DNA from: Alteromonas ponticola
GTDB taxonomy: Bacteria > Pseudomonadota > Gammaproteobacteria > Enterobacterales > Alteromonadaceae
Length of the DNA stretch: 64,000 bases
Assembly (NCBI RefSeq): GCF_012911815.1
Contig: NZ_JAATNW010000002.1
Location: 310,001 to 374,000, forward strand
Direction: 5' to 3'
Within the stretch, counting starts at the first letter, position 1, and every line of letters begins with the position of its first letter. Shown one piece after another: positions 54,869 to 64,000 of this stretch. The position numbers were made by a program, and so were the translations under genes. The notes under the pieces were generated by a model. It saw only the letters and a list, made by a program, of their open reading frames with translations, did no database searches and was not told the DNA's origin.

Positions 54869-55744
54869 ATGGACGCCCTGATTCAGTTAAGCCTTACCAG
54901 CCCACTTTTTTTTCTCGGGCTAGTATTCATTGTCAGCCTTATGGTTGGCAGTTTTTTAAATGTAGTGATTTACCGCTTGCCGGTAATGATGGAAAGAAGC
55001 TGGCAGACTGAATACCAGCATTATTTTGCCCCCGACGCAGAAGCAGAAACGCAACCCACGTTTAATTTAGTTAAGCCAGACAGCACCTGTCCTCACTGCC
55101 AGCATAAAATTCGCGCCTGGGAAAATATTCCATTAATCAGTTATCTGTTATTAAAAGGCCGCTGCGCAAAATGTCATAGTCCCATCTCCATTCGCTATCC
55201 GCTGGTAGAGCTTTTTACCGCGTGTGCAGCAACCTTTATTGCCTGGCATTTCGGTCCTTCTACACAGGCGTTAGCGGCAGTACTGATTACTTATGTTTTG
55301 GTGGCATTGATTTTTATTGACTTGGACAAGATGCTGCTACCCGATCAGCTAACCCTGCCCTTACTATGGTTTGGTCTGATATTAAGTACCCAGAATGTAT
55401 TTGTATCGCCGGTTCAGGCAATTGCTGGCGCTGCCGCTGGTTACTTAAGTTTATGGTCAGTTTACTGGGTGTTCAAACTGATCACTGGCAAAGAAGGAAT
55501 GGGTTACGGTGATTTTAAACTGCTTGCCGCATTAGGTGCATTTACCGGCCTGATGGGTTTGCCCATCATCATTTTGTTTTCATCACTGGTAGGGGCATGT
55601 TTTGGTATTGTCATGATGATTACGCAAAAGAAAGGCAGTACCTTGGCCATTCCTTTTGGTCCATACTTAGCCATCGCAGGCTGGTTAACGCTGATGTATA
55701 AAACAGAAATCACTACCGCGTACCTGAACTGGGTATTAGCCTGA
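54869..55744 (+). CDS. pilD: Prepilin leader peptidase/N-methyltransferase
   Basis: Aspartic inner-membrane peptidase that cuts prepilins after the conserved Gly and methylates the new N-terminus. 291 residues. Zinc-binding cysteines 74/77 and 99/102 (CPHCQ and CAKC), IDLDKMLLPDQLTLPLLWFG with one catalytic Asp, and GMGYGDFKLLAALGAFTG with the other (GxGD). Eight membrane helices. Its stop overlaps the coaE start (TGATG). Confidence 0.97.
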   Translation: MDALIQLSLTSPLFFLGLVFIVSLMVGSFLNVVIYRLPVMMERSWQTEYQHYFAPDAEAETQPTFNLVKPDSTCPHCQHKIRAWENIPLISYLLLKGRCAKCHSPISIRYPLVELFTACAATFIAWHFGPSTQALAAVLITYVLVALIFIDLDKMLLPDQLTLPLLWFGLILSTQNVFVSPVQAIAGAAAGYLSLWSVYWVFKLITGKEGMGYGDFKLLAALGAFTGLMGLPIIILFSSLVGACFGIVMMITQKKGSTLAIPFGPYLAIAGWLTLMYKTEITTAYLNWVLA

Positions 55745-56361
55745 TGAAAGCCAATCCAAAAAAAATTGTGATAGGGCTCACCGGAGGTATCGGTAGCGGT
55801 AAATCTGTGGTCAGTCAGCAGTTTGAAAAATTAGGTATTGATGTCATCGACGCGGATGTCATCGCGCGCGAAGTGGTCGAGCCAGGTACGCCCGTGTTAC
55901 AGCAGATTGCGGCCCATTTTGGTGACGACATCTTACTCGCAGACGGCGCATTGAACCGCACTTTGCTTAGACAGCGTGTATTCAATAATGAACCAGAAAA
56001 AAACTGGCTCAATGCACTTATTCACCCCGCGGTTCGCCAGCACATGACTGAAGCCATTCAGGCAAGTACCAGCGCCTATTGCGTGCTGGCTGTGCCGCTA
56101 CTGATAGAAAATAAATTGACCTCTATGGTCGACCGCGTACTGGTGGTGGATTGTCCCGAAGCATTACAGATTGAACGCGCCAGTCGACGCGACGGCAGTG
56201 ACAGCAAACTCATCGAAAATATTATGCGGGCGCAGACATCACGACAAAATCGATTGAGTGCCGCAGACGATATTATCATCAACGATGGCCCGTTGGAGCA
56301 AATCCCGGCGTTAGTTAAGCCACTGCATGAAAAATATCTGGCGCTGACCCGCCAGCAATAA
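55744..56361 (+). CDS. coaE: Dephospho-CoA kinase
   Basis: Last step of coenzyme A synthesis: phosphorylates the 3'-OH of dephospho-CoA. The 205-residue protein has the P-loop GLTGGIGSGKSVVSQQFEK, IDADVIAREVVEPGTP, and RVLVVDCPEALQIERASRRD. The ATG overlaps the pilD stop codon by one base, so the two are translationally coupled. Same position next to pilD/hofC and zapD as in E. coli. Confidence 0.96.
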   Translation: MKANPKKIVIGLTGGIGSGKSVVSQQFEKLGIDVIDADVIAREVVEPGTPVLQQIAAHFGDDILLADGALNRTLLRQRVFNNEPEKNWLNALIHPAVRQHMTEAIQASTSAYCVLAVPLLIENKLTSMVDRVLVVDCPEALQIERASRRDGSDSKLIENIMRAQTSRQNRLSAADDIIINDGPLEQIPALVKPLHEKYLALTRQQ

Positions 56362-56585
56362 TCTAATTTTTCCTGGCAAATCCGCCAACGAAATTCGTTT
56401 TCCCTCATAATTCCAGCTAAACACAGGTTCAGTAAAAAGGGCTCACGCTGAAAGCCTGTGCTGATCACTTCCTGCTCCGTTTGGGTATAATGGAGAGGTG
56501 CTGACGTTGTGAAGATCAGTATATTGCTTGAATTTTACGTGATTTTGCGGTGTAGTGCGCATCGATTATCGCAATGAGGGACTAC

Positions 56586-57338
56586 ATGACTGACTCTGTT
56601 TTTGAATTTCCACTTAAGGAGAAGGTGCGAAATTACCTGCGTATCGAACAGCTCCTGTTACAACTGAAAACGGGTGCGAAAGGCGAGAACAGTGCGTTGC
56701 AGATGTATTTTTTTGATCGGCTGTTCACCTTACTGGATTTGATTGAACGTTTGGATTTGCGTACTGATGTGCTCAAAGATATTGAGGTACACGAACGCAA
56801 TCTGGTGTATTGGTCGCAGCACCCTAATATTGATAACACCGCTTTAGAACAAGCGCTACAGTCTATTTTACGTTTGAAAGAAAGATTAAAAGCCAGTAAA
56901 AAGTTCGGCAACGAATTAAAAGATGACAAATTTTTAAATTCCATCCGACAGCGATTTGTCATCCCTGGTGGTGCCTGCAGTTTTGATTTACCTAATTTGC
57001 ACTTTTGGTTAGCGCAACCCTTGCAAGCACGTCAGCAAAGCATACGACAATGGATAGATGCGCTCAAACTGATTGAAGAATCTATCGCCGTGAGTCTTTC
57101 CTTTTTGCGTGAGCGCGGCCATTTCACTTCGCACACTGCCCCACAAGGGTTTTATCAGGGCGCAGCCGAGGATAAGAATGAAATGATTCGGGTAAAGTGC
57201 GATGTTTCAGCCGGTTATTACCCCACCCTCAGTGGTAACAAATATCGCTACGCAATTAGGTTCATGTGGTTTGAGCCTTCCGACCAACAAGCGTCTTCAG
57301 TAGAATCGGAAGTAACATTTTCGCTGGCCGCCTGTTAA
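56586..57338 (+). CDS. zapD: Cell division protein ZapD
   Basis: Cytosolic dimer that cross-links FtsZ filaments at the division site. From the ATG at 56586, which follows GAGGG by 7 bases, it is 250 residues (E. coli 247); an ATG four codons earlier is less supported. Typical segments are [20 protein letters not shown] at the start, then [20 protein letters not shown] and [10 protein letters not shown] near the end. About 220 bases of gene-free sequence separate it from coaE; yacG follows by 34 bases. Confidence 0.94.
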   Translation: MTDSVFEFPLKEKVRNYLRIEQLLLQLKTGAKGENSALQMYFFDRLFTLLDLIERLDLRTDVLKDIEVHERNLVYWSQHPNIDNTALEQALQSILRLKERLKASKKFGNELKDDKFLNSIRQRFVIPGGACSFDLPNLHFWLAQPLQARQQSIRQWIDALKLIEESIAVSLSFLRERGHFTSHTAPQGFYQGAAEDKNEMIRVKCDVSAGYYPTLSGNKYRYAIRFMWFEPSDQQASSVESEVTFSLAAC

Positions 57339-57372
57339 ACTTTATCTCTTCGAATACAAAGACGACAAGCTT

Positions 57373-57603
57373 ATGAAAGTAAAATGCCCCACCTGCCAGA
57401 CTGATGTGAACTGGGAGGAAAAAAGCGAGTTCAGACCCTTTTGTTGCAAACGGTGTCAGATGATTGATCTTGGCGACTGGGCAACTGAAAGCAACGCCAT
57501 AGCAGGAAAGCCTGCCACCAATACCAATGATGCAATAGCGGTTGATGTTGAAGAAATTGAAGCATTGCTGGCTAAGCAGAGCGATTCTTTTTTCACTCAC
57601 TAG
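57373..57603 (+). CDS. yacG: DNA gyrase inhibitor YacG
   Basis: Small zinc protein (76 residues) that binds GyrB and inhibits gyrase. Zinc ligands: Cys5, Cys8, Cys24, Cys28 ([12 protein letters not shown] and RPFCCKRCQ), followed by IDLGDWATE, the conserved part. C-terminal acidic tail is variable. Conserved place beside zapD. AspA-like gene starts 9 bases after its stop. Confidence 0.95.
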   Translation: MKVKCPTCQTDVNWEEKSEFRPFCCKRCQMIDLGDWATESNAIAGKPATNTNDAIAVDVEEIEALLAKQSDSFFTH

Positions 57604-57612
57604 AGTCAGATT

Positions 57613-58479
57613 ATGATTAAACATGTGATGTTTGTAGCAGGAACCCACGGCAATGAAACCAGTGGCATTCAGCTGATTAGAAATTGGCAACGCAGCGGGT
57701 GCCCCTATAAATATTCCACATTCGAGCTTTCCAGCATGCTGGCTAACGAAGAAGCAATCAGTCGAAACGTGCGGTTTGTCGATGAAGATCTTAACCGTCA
57801 GTTCTCATTAGCAAAGCTAGCTGATCCGCAAATTTCACTGGAAAGCCAGCTCGCAATTGATATCAATGCGAAAATAGGCCCCAAAGGTGAATCCAAATTT
57901 GACCTCGTGGTTGATATCCATAACACCACCAGCCAGATGGGTGGAACACTGATCCTGCCGTCGAGTGATGCGTTTTACATCTCCATGGGCAGGTTTGTTA
58001 AGCAGGTTTTGCCCGAAGCCAATATTTTGGTTGAGGATGAGGTGGCTTACGAAGCTCACCCTTATTTATGCACGCTGGGCAGGCATGGAGTGATGATAGA
58101 AGTAGGCGGACAACCTCAGGGCTTACTCAGAGAAGATGTGTATCAGCTGACAACGCTCCTCGCCGGCGCGATTGTGGCGTTTTGTGATGCCTACAACGAA
58201 GACACCCTGACAAACCTTGAGCCCTGCCAGGCGTTTCGCTTTATTCGCAATATCAGTTTTCCGCTAGACGATAACGGTCAGCGATTGGCCATGATCCACC
58301 ATCAGTTACAGGATAACGACTTTGTTCCCTTATTGCCGGGCCAACCGATCTTCAAATGTTTTGATGGCAGCGAAATAACGTGGGAAGGGGAAGCCGAGGT
58401 CTACCCTCACTTTATTAATGAAGCGGCGTACAGCAAACAACATGTGGCGTTCGCTACCGCGGAATCGTTTTTACTCTGA
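57613..58479 (+). CDS. Aspartoacylase-like zinc deacylase
   Basis: Member of the aspartoacylase/AstE metal-dependent deacylase family (M14-like fold). Zinc ligands His12 and Glu15 in VAGTHGNETSGIQL, the third ligand in VVDIHNTTSQMGGTL, and the catalytic Glu in GVMIEVGGQPQG; FVDEDLNRQF is also conserved. 288 residues matches ASPA-type enzymes (hydrolysing N-acetylaspartate) rather than the longer AstE. It follows yacG and overlaps mutT by 9 bases convergently. Physiological substrate not certain. Confidence 0.88.
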   Translation: MIKHVMFVAGTHGNETSGIQLIRNWQRSGCPYKYSTFELSSMLANEEAISRNVRFVDEDLNRQFSLAKLADPQISLESQLAIDINAKIGPKGESKFDLVVDIHNTTSQMGGTLILPSSDAFYISMGRFVKQVLPEANILVEDEVAYEAHPYLCTLGRHGVMIEVGGQPQGLLREDVYQLTTLLAGAIVAFCDAYNEDTLTNLEPCQAFRFIRNISFPLDDNGQRLAMIHHQLQDNDFVPLLPGQPIFKCFDGSEITWEGEAEVYPHFINEAAYSKQHVAFATAESFLL

Positions 58480-58860
58480 GGTTGTAAGAGCGTCGAGGAT
58501 AGCCACATTCGCAGCGGGGAAATCCGCAGCGTTGAGTTGATGAATGGAACACCATTTGTGTTGTTGCCCTTCTACTCCGTGCGGTTCGCCATCAAAATCA
58601 ATCACCTCCCGCACCAACAGGGCGACGCGTTTGTCGCCATAATCATGGGTAATATCTATTAACGGCTTGCATCGTTTGACGGCAATGCCTACTTCTTCCT
58701 GCAATTCTCTTTTTAATGCAGCCACCACGGTTTCACCGGCATCAATTTTGCCGCCGGGGAATTCCCATTTCCCCCCCTGGTGCTGATGATCAGGACGCAG
58801 ACAGATAAACACCTCATCTGCCCTGCGAATTACGCCAACGGCCACCTGTACTGTTTTCAT
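58471..58860 (-). CDS. mutT: 8-oxo-dGTP pyrophosphatase MutT
   Basis: Nudix hydrolase of 129 residues (E. coli 129) that removes 8-oxo-dGTP from the nucleotide pool. The Nudix box is complete at residues 37-59 (GKIDAGETVVAALKRELQEE, then VGI). The start overlaps the secA stop (TAATG), a translational coupling also seen in E. coli secA-mutT. Convergent overlap with the aspartoacylase gene. Confidence 0.95.
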   Translation of the reverse strand: MKTVQVAVGVIRRADEVFICLRPDHQHQGGKWEFPGGKIDAGETVVAALKRELQEEVGIAVKRCKPLIDITHDYGDKRVALLVREVIDFDGEPHGVEGQQHKWCSIHQLNAADFPAANVAILDALTTSE

Positions 58861-61568
58861 TAACTGAGTTTACCGTGACACTGCTTGTACTTTTTGCCTG
58901 AACCGCATGGGCACGGATCGTTACGCCCTACTTTGGGTCCTTCTCTCATCGCGGTCTGAACGCGACCACTTTCGGAGTTCGGCGTCGCCGTTGAATCTTC
59001 GTGTTTGAAGTTTTTCGGTGTACTGTTTGCCTGACGACGTTGCTCTTCAACTTTCTCTACATCAGACTCGGCTTTTACCTGCACGCGACTCAATATGGTA
59101 ATGACTTCCACTTTAAGTGCTTCAAGCATCTGTGAAAATAATTCGAAGGACTCGCGCTTATATTCCTGTTTAGGGTTTTTCTGTGCATATCCACGTAAGT
59201 GGATACCCTGCCGCAGGTGGTCCATCGCCGCTAAATGCTCTTTCCAGTGACTGTCCAAATTCTGCAGCATGACCGCTTTTTCAAACTGGCGCAGCACGCT
59301 CTCACCAACAACCTTCTCTTTTTCAGCATAGGCTTCGTCAATGTGGGTAAGAATGCGTTCACGCACTTTCTCTTCGTACAGCTTGTCATCGTCGTCCAAC
59401 CATTTTTGCACAGGTAGGTCGATAGCGAAGTCTGCTTTTAAGCGCTCTTCCAGAGCAGGAACATCCCACATTTCTTCAAGCGATTGCGGTGGAATATATT
59501 CGTCGATGACACCATTAACCACATCTTCACGAATTACCTTAATGGTTTCGCTGATATCGCCTTCGTTGAGCAATTCATTACGTTGTTCATAAATAACTTT
59601 ACGCTGATCGTTGGCGACATCATCATACTCAAGTAACTGCTTACGAATATCAAAGTTGCGCCCTTCTACTTTACGTTGCGCATTTTCGATTGCCCGTGTC
59701 ACCCACGGGTGTTCAATCGCTTCGCCGCGCTCCATGCCCAGTCGCTTCATCATGCCCGCCATCTTTTCAGAAGCGAATATACGCATCAGTGCATCGTCCA
59801 ACGACAAATAGAAACGGCTTGAACCCGGATCGCCCTGACGGCCTGAGCGACCACGTAACTGGTTGTCGATTCGGCGAGATTCGTGACGCTCTGTACCTAT
59901 GATATGCAAGCCGCCGGCTTCGAGTACTTTGTCGTGACGCTCTTTCCAGGCCGCTTTGATTTTTTGAATCTGCTCGTCAGTGGGGTTTTCCAACTTTTCC
60001 ACTTCTGCGTGCCAGTTACCGCCCAATACAATATCTGTCCCACGACCCGCCATGTTAGTAGCGATAGTCACAGCGCCTGGCTTGCCAGCCTGTTCAACGA
60101 TATCCGCTTCCTGAGCGTGAAATTTAGCATTAAGGACCTTATGCGGAATCTTTGCTTTTTTCAGTACCCGCGACAGCAATTCAGAGTTTTCAATTGAAAT
60201 GGTACCCACCAGTGAAGGTTGACCACGTTCGACACACTTTTTAATGTCTTCGACGATGGCTTCGTATTTTTCTTCAGCAGTTAAGTAAATTAAATCGGCT
60301 TTGTCATCACGGATCATCGGTTTGTTGGTTGGAATGACCACCGTTTCCAGACTGTAAATATGCTGGAATTCAAATGCTTCTGTGTCCGCCGTACCTGTCA
60401 TGCCGGATAATTTATTAAATAAGCGGAAGTAGTTCTGGAAGGTAATTGAAGCCAGCGTCTGGTTTTCGTTTTGAATACGCACGCCTTCTTTGGCTTCTAC
60501 TGCCTGATGCAGGCCTTCAGACCAGCGGCGCCCCTCCATGGTTCGACCGGTATGTTCGTCTACGATAACGATGCTTTCGTCATTGACGATGTAATCGACA
60601 TCTTTCTTAAACAGCTTATGTGCACGTAACGCCGCATTGATATGGTGAAGTAACGAAATATTACCCGCATCAAATAATGACTCTTCCTGTGGCAAAATGC
60701 CTTCTTCTTTAAGAATTTGCTCAACGTGGATCTGACCGTTTTCGGTAAGATGAATTTGACGTGCCTTTTCATCTACGGTGTAGTCGCCATCGCCCGGGTT
60801 ATCTTCTTCGTCTTCTTTTTCCTGCTGGACCAGTTTCGGGATCACAGTGTTAATTCGACGATACAGCTCTGAGCTGTCTTCAGCGGCACCGGATATAATT
60901 AATGGCGTACGCGCTTCATCAATTAGAATCGAGTCAACTTCATCCACTACCGCGTAATTAAGTTCCCGCTGTACCCGGTCTTGTGGGCTAAACGCCATAT
61001 TATCGCGCAGATAGTCGAAGCCAAATTCGTTGTTGGTGCCGTAGGTAATATCGGCTTTGTAGGCGTCGCGTTTAGTTTCAGGCGCCATTCCGGGAATATT
61101 GCAACCTACCGTCATTCCGAGGTAGCTAAATAAGGGCCTGCTCCAGTCAGCATCACGTTTGGCCAAATAATCATTCACGGTCACCACGTGAACGCCTTTG
61201 CCCGATAACGCGTTTAGGTAAGTTGGCAGCGTCGCGGTCAGGGTTTTACCTTCACCTGTACGCATCTCAGCAATTTTACCTTGATGCAGGACTTGACCAC
61301 CTAATAACTGCACATCAAAATGGCGCATGCCAAACACACGTTTACTGGCTTCTCGCACGGTAGCAAAGGCTTCAATCAATAAATCATCTAACGACTCACC
61401 CTTTTCTAAGCGCGCCTTGAACTCTGCTGTTTTTGCCTTAAGTTCATCATCGGTAAGCGCTTCATAATCAGCTTCCAGCGCATTAATGGCGTCGACAGAT
61501 TTTTGTAGTTTTTTTAATAGTCGGTCATTTTTGCTACCGAAAATTTTCTTAATGACACTTGCAAACAT
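58860..61568 (-). CDS. secA: Protein translocase ATPase SecA
   Basis: Motor of the Sec pathway. The 902-residue protein (E. coli 901) has Walker [19 protein letters not shown]-type [17 protein letters not shown], and [12 protein letters not shown]. The C-terminal zinc-binding tail with [14 protein letters not shown], which contacts SecB and lipids, is present. Preceded on its strand by an M23 peptidase rather than secM, so the SecM-mediated translational control of E. coli is not expected here. Confidence 0.98.
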   Translation of the reverse strand: MFASVIKKIFGSKNDRLLKKLQKSVDAINALEADYEALTDDELKAKTAEFKARLEKGESLDDLLIEAFATVREASKRVFGMRHFDVQLLGGQVLHQGKIAEMRTGEGKTLTATLPTYLNALSGKGVHVVTVNDYLAKRDADWSRPLFSYLGMTVGCNIPGMAPETKRDAYKADITYGTNNEFGFDYLRDNMAFSPQDRVQRELNYAVVDEVDSILIDEARTPLIISGAAEDSSELYRRINTVIPKLVQQEKEDEEDNPGDGDYTVDEKARQIHLTENGQIHVEQILKEEGILPQEESLFDAGNISLLHHINAALRAHKLFKKDVDYIVNDESIVIVDEHTGRTMEGRRWSEGLHQAVEAKEGVRIQNENQTLASITFQNYFRLFNKLSGMTGTADTEAFEFQHIYSLETVVIPTNKPMIRDDKADLIYLTAEEKYEAIVEDIKKCVERGQPSLVGTISIENSELLSRVLKKAKIPHKVLNAKFHAQEADIVEQAGKPGAVTIATNMAGRGTDIVLGGNWHAEVEKLENPTDEQIQKIKAAWKERHDKVLEAGGLHIIGTERHESRRIDNQLRGRSGRQGDPGSSRFYLSLDDALMRIFASEKMAGMMKRLGMERGEAIEHPWVTRAIENAQRKVEGRNFDIRKQLLEYDDVANDQRKVIYEQRNELLNEGDISETIKVIREDVVNGVIDEYIPPQSLEEMWDVPALEERLKADFAIDLPVQKWLDDDDKLYEEKVRERILTHIDEAYAEKEKVVGESVLRQFEKAVMLQNLDSHWKEHLAAMDHLRQGIHLRGYAQKNPKQEYKRESFELFSQMLEALKVEVITILSRVQVKAESDVEKVEEQRRQANSTPKNFKHEDSTATPNSESGRVQTAMREGPKVGRNDPCPCGSGKKYKQCHGKLS

Positions 61569-61695
61569 GTTTTTGAGATCCCACTACCAGTACTCAACGA
61601 TAACGTATTACCAAAGAGCAATTAAACGTAAGGCGGCACCGGCAGTGCCTTCGCACTTTCAACCGACCTACCGCAATGTGTTTTGTATTTAGTTC

Positions 61696-61737
61696 TTATT
61701 ACTTTTTACTTATTACTTTTTACTTACTACTTTTTAC
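61696..61737. repeat. 14-bp tandem repeat at the 3' end of the M23 gene
   Basis: TTATTACTTTTTAC occurs twice exactly (61696-61709, 61710-61723) and once with a single change (61724-61737), ending at the stop codon of the minus-strand M23 gene. It lies in the ~168-base gap before secA. Read on the minus strand the unit is GTAAAAAGTAATAA and contains stop codons in more than one frame. Confidence 0.85.
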
Positions 61738-62618
61738 TATTCCAGGCCATCGACATAAAGCAGCGGATCAACATGTTGTCCATGCTTTAACACCTCGTAA
61801 TGAACGTGTGCACCTGTAGAGCGCCCAGTACTGCCCATTTGTGCAATCACCTGCCCTTTGGTAACAAGGTCACCCACCGCTACATTCAGCGTTTGATTGT
61901 GTGCGTAGCGGGTGGTAAACCCGTCGATGTGGTCAATTTCAACCAGCTGGCCGTAACCGTAGCGATCGCCAGCCCAGCTGACAATACCTGCGCCTGTCGC
62001 TACCACGTCATCGCCCATACTGCCAGCAAAATCCAGACCGGTATGCTCAGCTGACTCACCAGAAAACGGGTCCTCACGCATACCATAAGAGGACGATAAC
62101 CATCCTCGCGTGATCGGGCGGCCAGACAATTGCGCCTGACTGTCGATATGGTGTCCCCTTAACAAACTTTCAAGCATGGAAAGTTGTGATTGCTTGGCAG
62201 CCAAATTTTGCTGGAGCTGATGAATTTCTCGCTGCAATGGATTGCTAAACGACGCGACCTCTGCCCCGCGCAGTTCAATAGCTTCTAAGTCACTGTTTTT
62301 AATACCCAACGACTGTGCTATTAAATTGACCCTGCTGTTCAATTCATCCAGTTGGACATTCGCCTGGGCAACATCCTGATTAATTATCGCCATTTGTGAT
62401 GACGAGCGATTATTCAACGCATTCAACTTTTGTTGCGCACGTTCAACAATTTGCTGCGACACGCTCACCCGAGCGAGATCTTCATTAACCGAATCGATAG
62501 AGCGACTGGATACCAAAATAAACATTGACGCCAATACGGTGATACTGAGTAATCGACGTGCACTGATCGAGCGCTCGTAGTGCCTTTTCTCACCGCTGAT
62601 CGTTAATGTTAATTTCAT
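61737..62618 (-). CDS. M23 family metallopeptidase (LytM-like, envelope)
   Basis: Zinc peptidase-fold protein acting on peptidoglycan. 293 residues: N-terminal membrane anchor (RLLSITVLASMFILVSSR), a coiled-coil region ~45-150 (SQQIVERAQQKLNALNNRS, LNSRVNLIAQSLGIK), then the LytM domain: EHTGLDFAGSMGDDVVATGA and TGAHVHYEVLKHGQHVDPLL, with His/Asp and HxH ligands present, so probably active. It occupies the secM place between lpxC and secA. Similar genes are common there in marine gammaproteobacteria, as far as I recall. Its 3' end abuts a tandem repeat. Confidence 0.92.
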   Translation of the reverse strand: MKLTLTISGEKRHYERSISARRLLSITVLASMFILVSSRSIDSVNEDLARVSVSQQIVERAQQKLNALNNRSSSQMAIINQDVAQANVQLDELNSRVNLIAQSLGIKNSDLEAIELRGAEVASFSNPLQREIHQLQQNLAAKQSQLSMLESLLRGHHIDSQAQLSGRPITRGWLSSSYGMREDPFSGESAEHTGLDFAGSMGDDVVATGAGIVSWAGDRYGYGQLVEIDHIDGFTTRYAHNQTLNVAVGDLVTKGQVIAQMGSTGRSTGAHVHYEVLKHGQHVDPLLYVDGLE

Positions 62619-62731
62619 GGTCTACCCTGTAAAAAATCGAGCACTAGTTTACCTTTGAATGGCGCTGGGAACAAATATGAAGACACTTTTTTTGCCACCA
62701 CATTACAACTTGCAATTATTCAACGGCAAAC

Positions 62732-62759
62732 AAAAAAGCCGCCTAAAACGGCGGCTTTC
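62732..62759 (-). terminator. Terminator of lpxC
   Basis: On the minus strand AAGCCGCC and GGCGGCTT pair around GTTTTA and are followed by a T-run (TTTTTTG). It ends lpxC before the M23 peptidase gene. Confidence 0.9.
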
Positions 62760-62776
62760 TTAATTGGGTCTTTCAA

Positions 62777-63688
62777 TTATGCCAGCACGGGCGAAGCATA
62801 ACGAATCGGAACTTCGTCCTGGTTTTCATAGGTAATGAATTCCCAGCTGTCTTTGTCATTCAATACGGCATTTAACAATTTATTGTTTAAGCCATGCCCG
62901 CTCTTGAACGCTTTCAATTCGCCAATAATACTGTGACCACCTAAATACAGGTCACCTACGGCATCGAGTATCTTGTGCTTGAGGAACTCATCTTCGTAAC
63001 GCAGGCCTTCTGGATTAAGAATTCGAAATTCATCCAGTGCAACCGCATTTTCCATGCTGCCACCCAAGGCCAGATTATTCGCGTTCATATACTCCAGATC
63101 GCGCATAAACCCGAAGGTTCTGGCACGGCTGACTTCATTCACATAAGAGCACGAATCGAAATCCATGATCATATGTTGACGCGTCTGACTGATCACCGGG
63201 TGATCAAACTCGATACGAAAATCTACACGGAAGCCATCGTGCGGGCGTAACTCCGCCCACTTATCGCCTTCGGTTACTCTTACCGGCTTTTTGATCCGAA
63301 TGAAACGCTTAGGTGCATTTAATTCTTCGATTCCGGCAGTTTGTAGTAAAAATACAAACGGACTGGCACTGCCATCCATGATGGGCAGTTCGTTGCTATC
63401 AACCTCGACAATAATGTTGTCTATACCTAACCCTGCTAATGCAGACGCCAAGTGTTCTACGGTGTGAATGCTAACACCATCCTCGTTATTCACACACGTA
63501 CATAACATGGTATTCCCAACTGCATTAGCGCGTGCAGGAATATCTACATGAGGGTGCAGGTCAATACGTCTGAACACAATTCCTGTGTTGGCAGGCGCAG
63601 GCCGGAGAGTCATGGTGACCTTCTCCCCTTTATGTAGACCAATTCCAGTCTCTTGAACTGAATGTTTAATTGTACGTTGCTTAATCAT
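62777..63688 (-). CDS. lpxC: UDP-3-O-acyl-N-acetylglucosamine deacetylase
   Basis: Zinc enzyme for the committed step of lipid A synthesis. The 303 residues fit the family (E. coli 305). Zinc ligands in [17 protein letters not shown] (first His) and [14 protein letters not shown] (His and Asp); [17 protein letters not shown] and [10 protein letters not shown] are typical. Located between ftsZ (upstream) and the M23 peptidase as in the dcw cluster end. Starts ~150 bases after ftsZ. Confidence 0.98.
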   Translation of the reverse strand: MIKQRTIKHSVQETGIGLHKGEKVTMTLRPAPANTGIVFRRIDLHPHVDIPARANAVGNTMLCTCVNNEDGVSIHTVEHLASALAGLGIDNIIVEVDSNELPIMDGSASPFVFLLQTAGIEELNAPKRFIRIKKPVRVTEGDKWAELRPHDGFRVDFRIEFDHPVISQTRQHMIMDFDSCSYVNEVSRARTFGFMRDLEYMNANNLALGGSMENAVALDEFRILNPEGLRYEDEFLKHKILDAVGDLYLGGHSIIGELKAFKSGHGLNNKLLNAVLNDKDSWEFITYENQDEVPIRYASPVLA

Positions 63689-63841
63689 GTTGTTTGTTGC
63701 TTTTTACCTGTTCCAAAAGCGGCCGCGAATTATAGTGAGTGATTACCCACTTGTCAAAAAATTACAATTCTTAGCTCAATGATGGTAAACCATCAGCTTT
63801 TGACAGCAAAACCGTGTAAAAATTCCTCTGTTAGTGAAAGA

Positions 63842-64000
63842 TTAGTCCGCTTGTTTGCGTAAAAACGCAGGTATATCTAAGTATTCAAGATCGTTGCCAG
63901 GTTGCGCTTCATCTTCAACCTTTAACGCTTGATTACCGTCTGTACCACCTACACTTCTTGACTCGTGTACCGAACTGACACCGAATTCACGTGCTGACGT
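63842..64000 (-). CDS. ftsZ: Cell division protein FtsZ, C-terminal end (partial)
   Basis: The window ends inside this gene; 52 C-terminal codons are visible. They end with LEYLDIPAFLRKQAD, the conserved C-terminal peptide through which FtsZ binds FtsA, ZipA and ZapD. The remainder is the variable linker. ZapD, a binding partner, is encoded ~6.5 kb away. Order ftsZ-lpxC-(M23)-secA-mutT matches the end of the dcw cluster. Confidence 0.97.
   Translation of the reverse strand, partial: TSAREFGVSSVHESRSVGGTDGNQALKVEDEAQPGNDLEYLDIPAFLRKQAD

Overview
The window looks like a chromosomal segment of a marine gammaproteobacterium, most likely an Alteromonadales (Alteromonas-like) species. This rests on gene order and protein resemblance recalled without a search. 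From about 13.3 kb onward it carries the conserved gammaproteobacterial blocks gcvT-H-P, ygfB-pepP-ubiH-ubiI, 6S RNA-fau-rpiA-serA, pdhR-aceE-aceF-lpd, ampD-ampE-nadC, pilin-pilC-pilD-coaE-zapD-yacG and mutT-secA-(M23)-lpxC-ftsZ. No rRNA, tRNA, CRISPR or phage genes were seen.

Region 1-13.3 kb is an AT-richer accessory zone. It holds a small MscS channel, a large modular lipoprotein, a compact three-gene unit of unknown role (cytosolic alpha/beta hydrolase, secreted cysteine-containing protein, six-helix membrane protein), a secreted protein with a PEP-CTERM-like tail, and an S9 prolyl oligopeptidase. Around the last two lies a gene graveyard: the C-terminal half of an IS91-family transposase, a fadA thiolase remnant with a nonsense codon and internal deletion, a frameshifted VOC protein, and the last ~65 codons of an aldehyde dehydrogenase.

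Region 13.3-24.5 kb holds the glycine cleavage operon (gcvT-gcvH-gcvP, minus strand) with a divergent LysR gene, an M24 peptidase, and the ubiquinone hydroxylase block ygfB-pepP-ubiH-ubiI. Region 24.6-29.5 kb holds the 6S RNA gene with a near-consensus promoter, then ribokinase, nucleoside hydrolase, fau, rpiA and serA. The first two plus rpiA form a short path from nucleosides to pentose phosphates. Two adjacent MetJ-like boxes lie just upstream of serA.

Region 29.6-42.5 kb is variable housekeeping: two tandem DUF481 outer-membrane proteins, HDOD, DUF1289 and SIMPL proteins, an RND efflux pump with a divergent LysR regulator, arfB, and an arsenic operon (arsR-arsC-arsH-acr3) ending in a strong bidirectional terminator. 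Region 42.5-51.3 kb is the pyruvate dehydrogenase operon under PdhR, with a PdhR-type box, followed by ampE/ampD. Region 51.4-64 kb holds a retropepsin-like protease, nadC, the type IV pilus genes (no pilB), coaE, zapD, yacG, an aspartoacylase-like gene, mutT, secA, an M23 peptidase at the place E. coli uses for secM, lpxC, and the 3' end of ftsZ running off the window.
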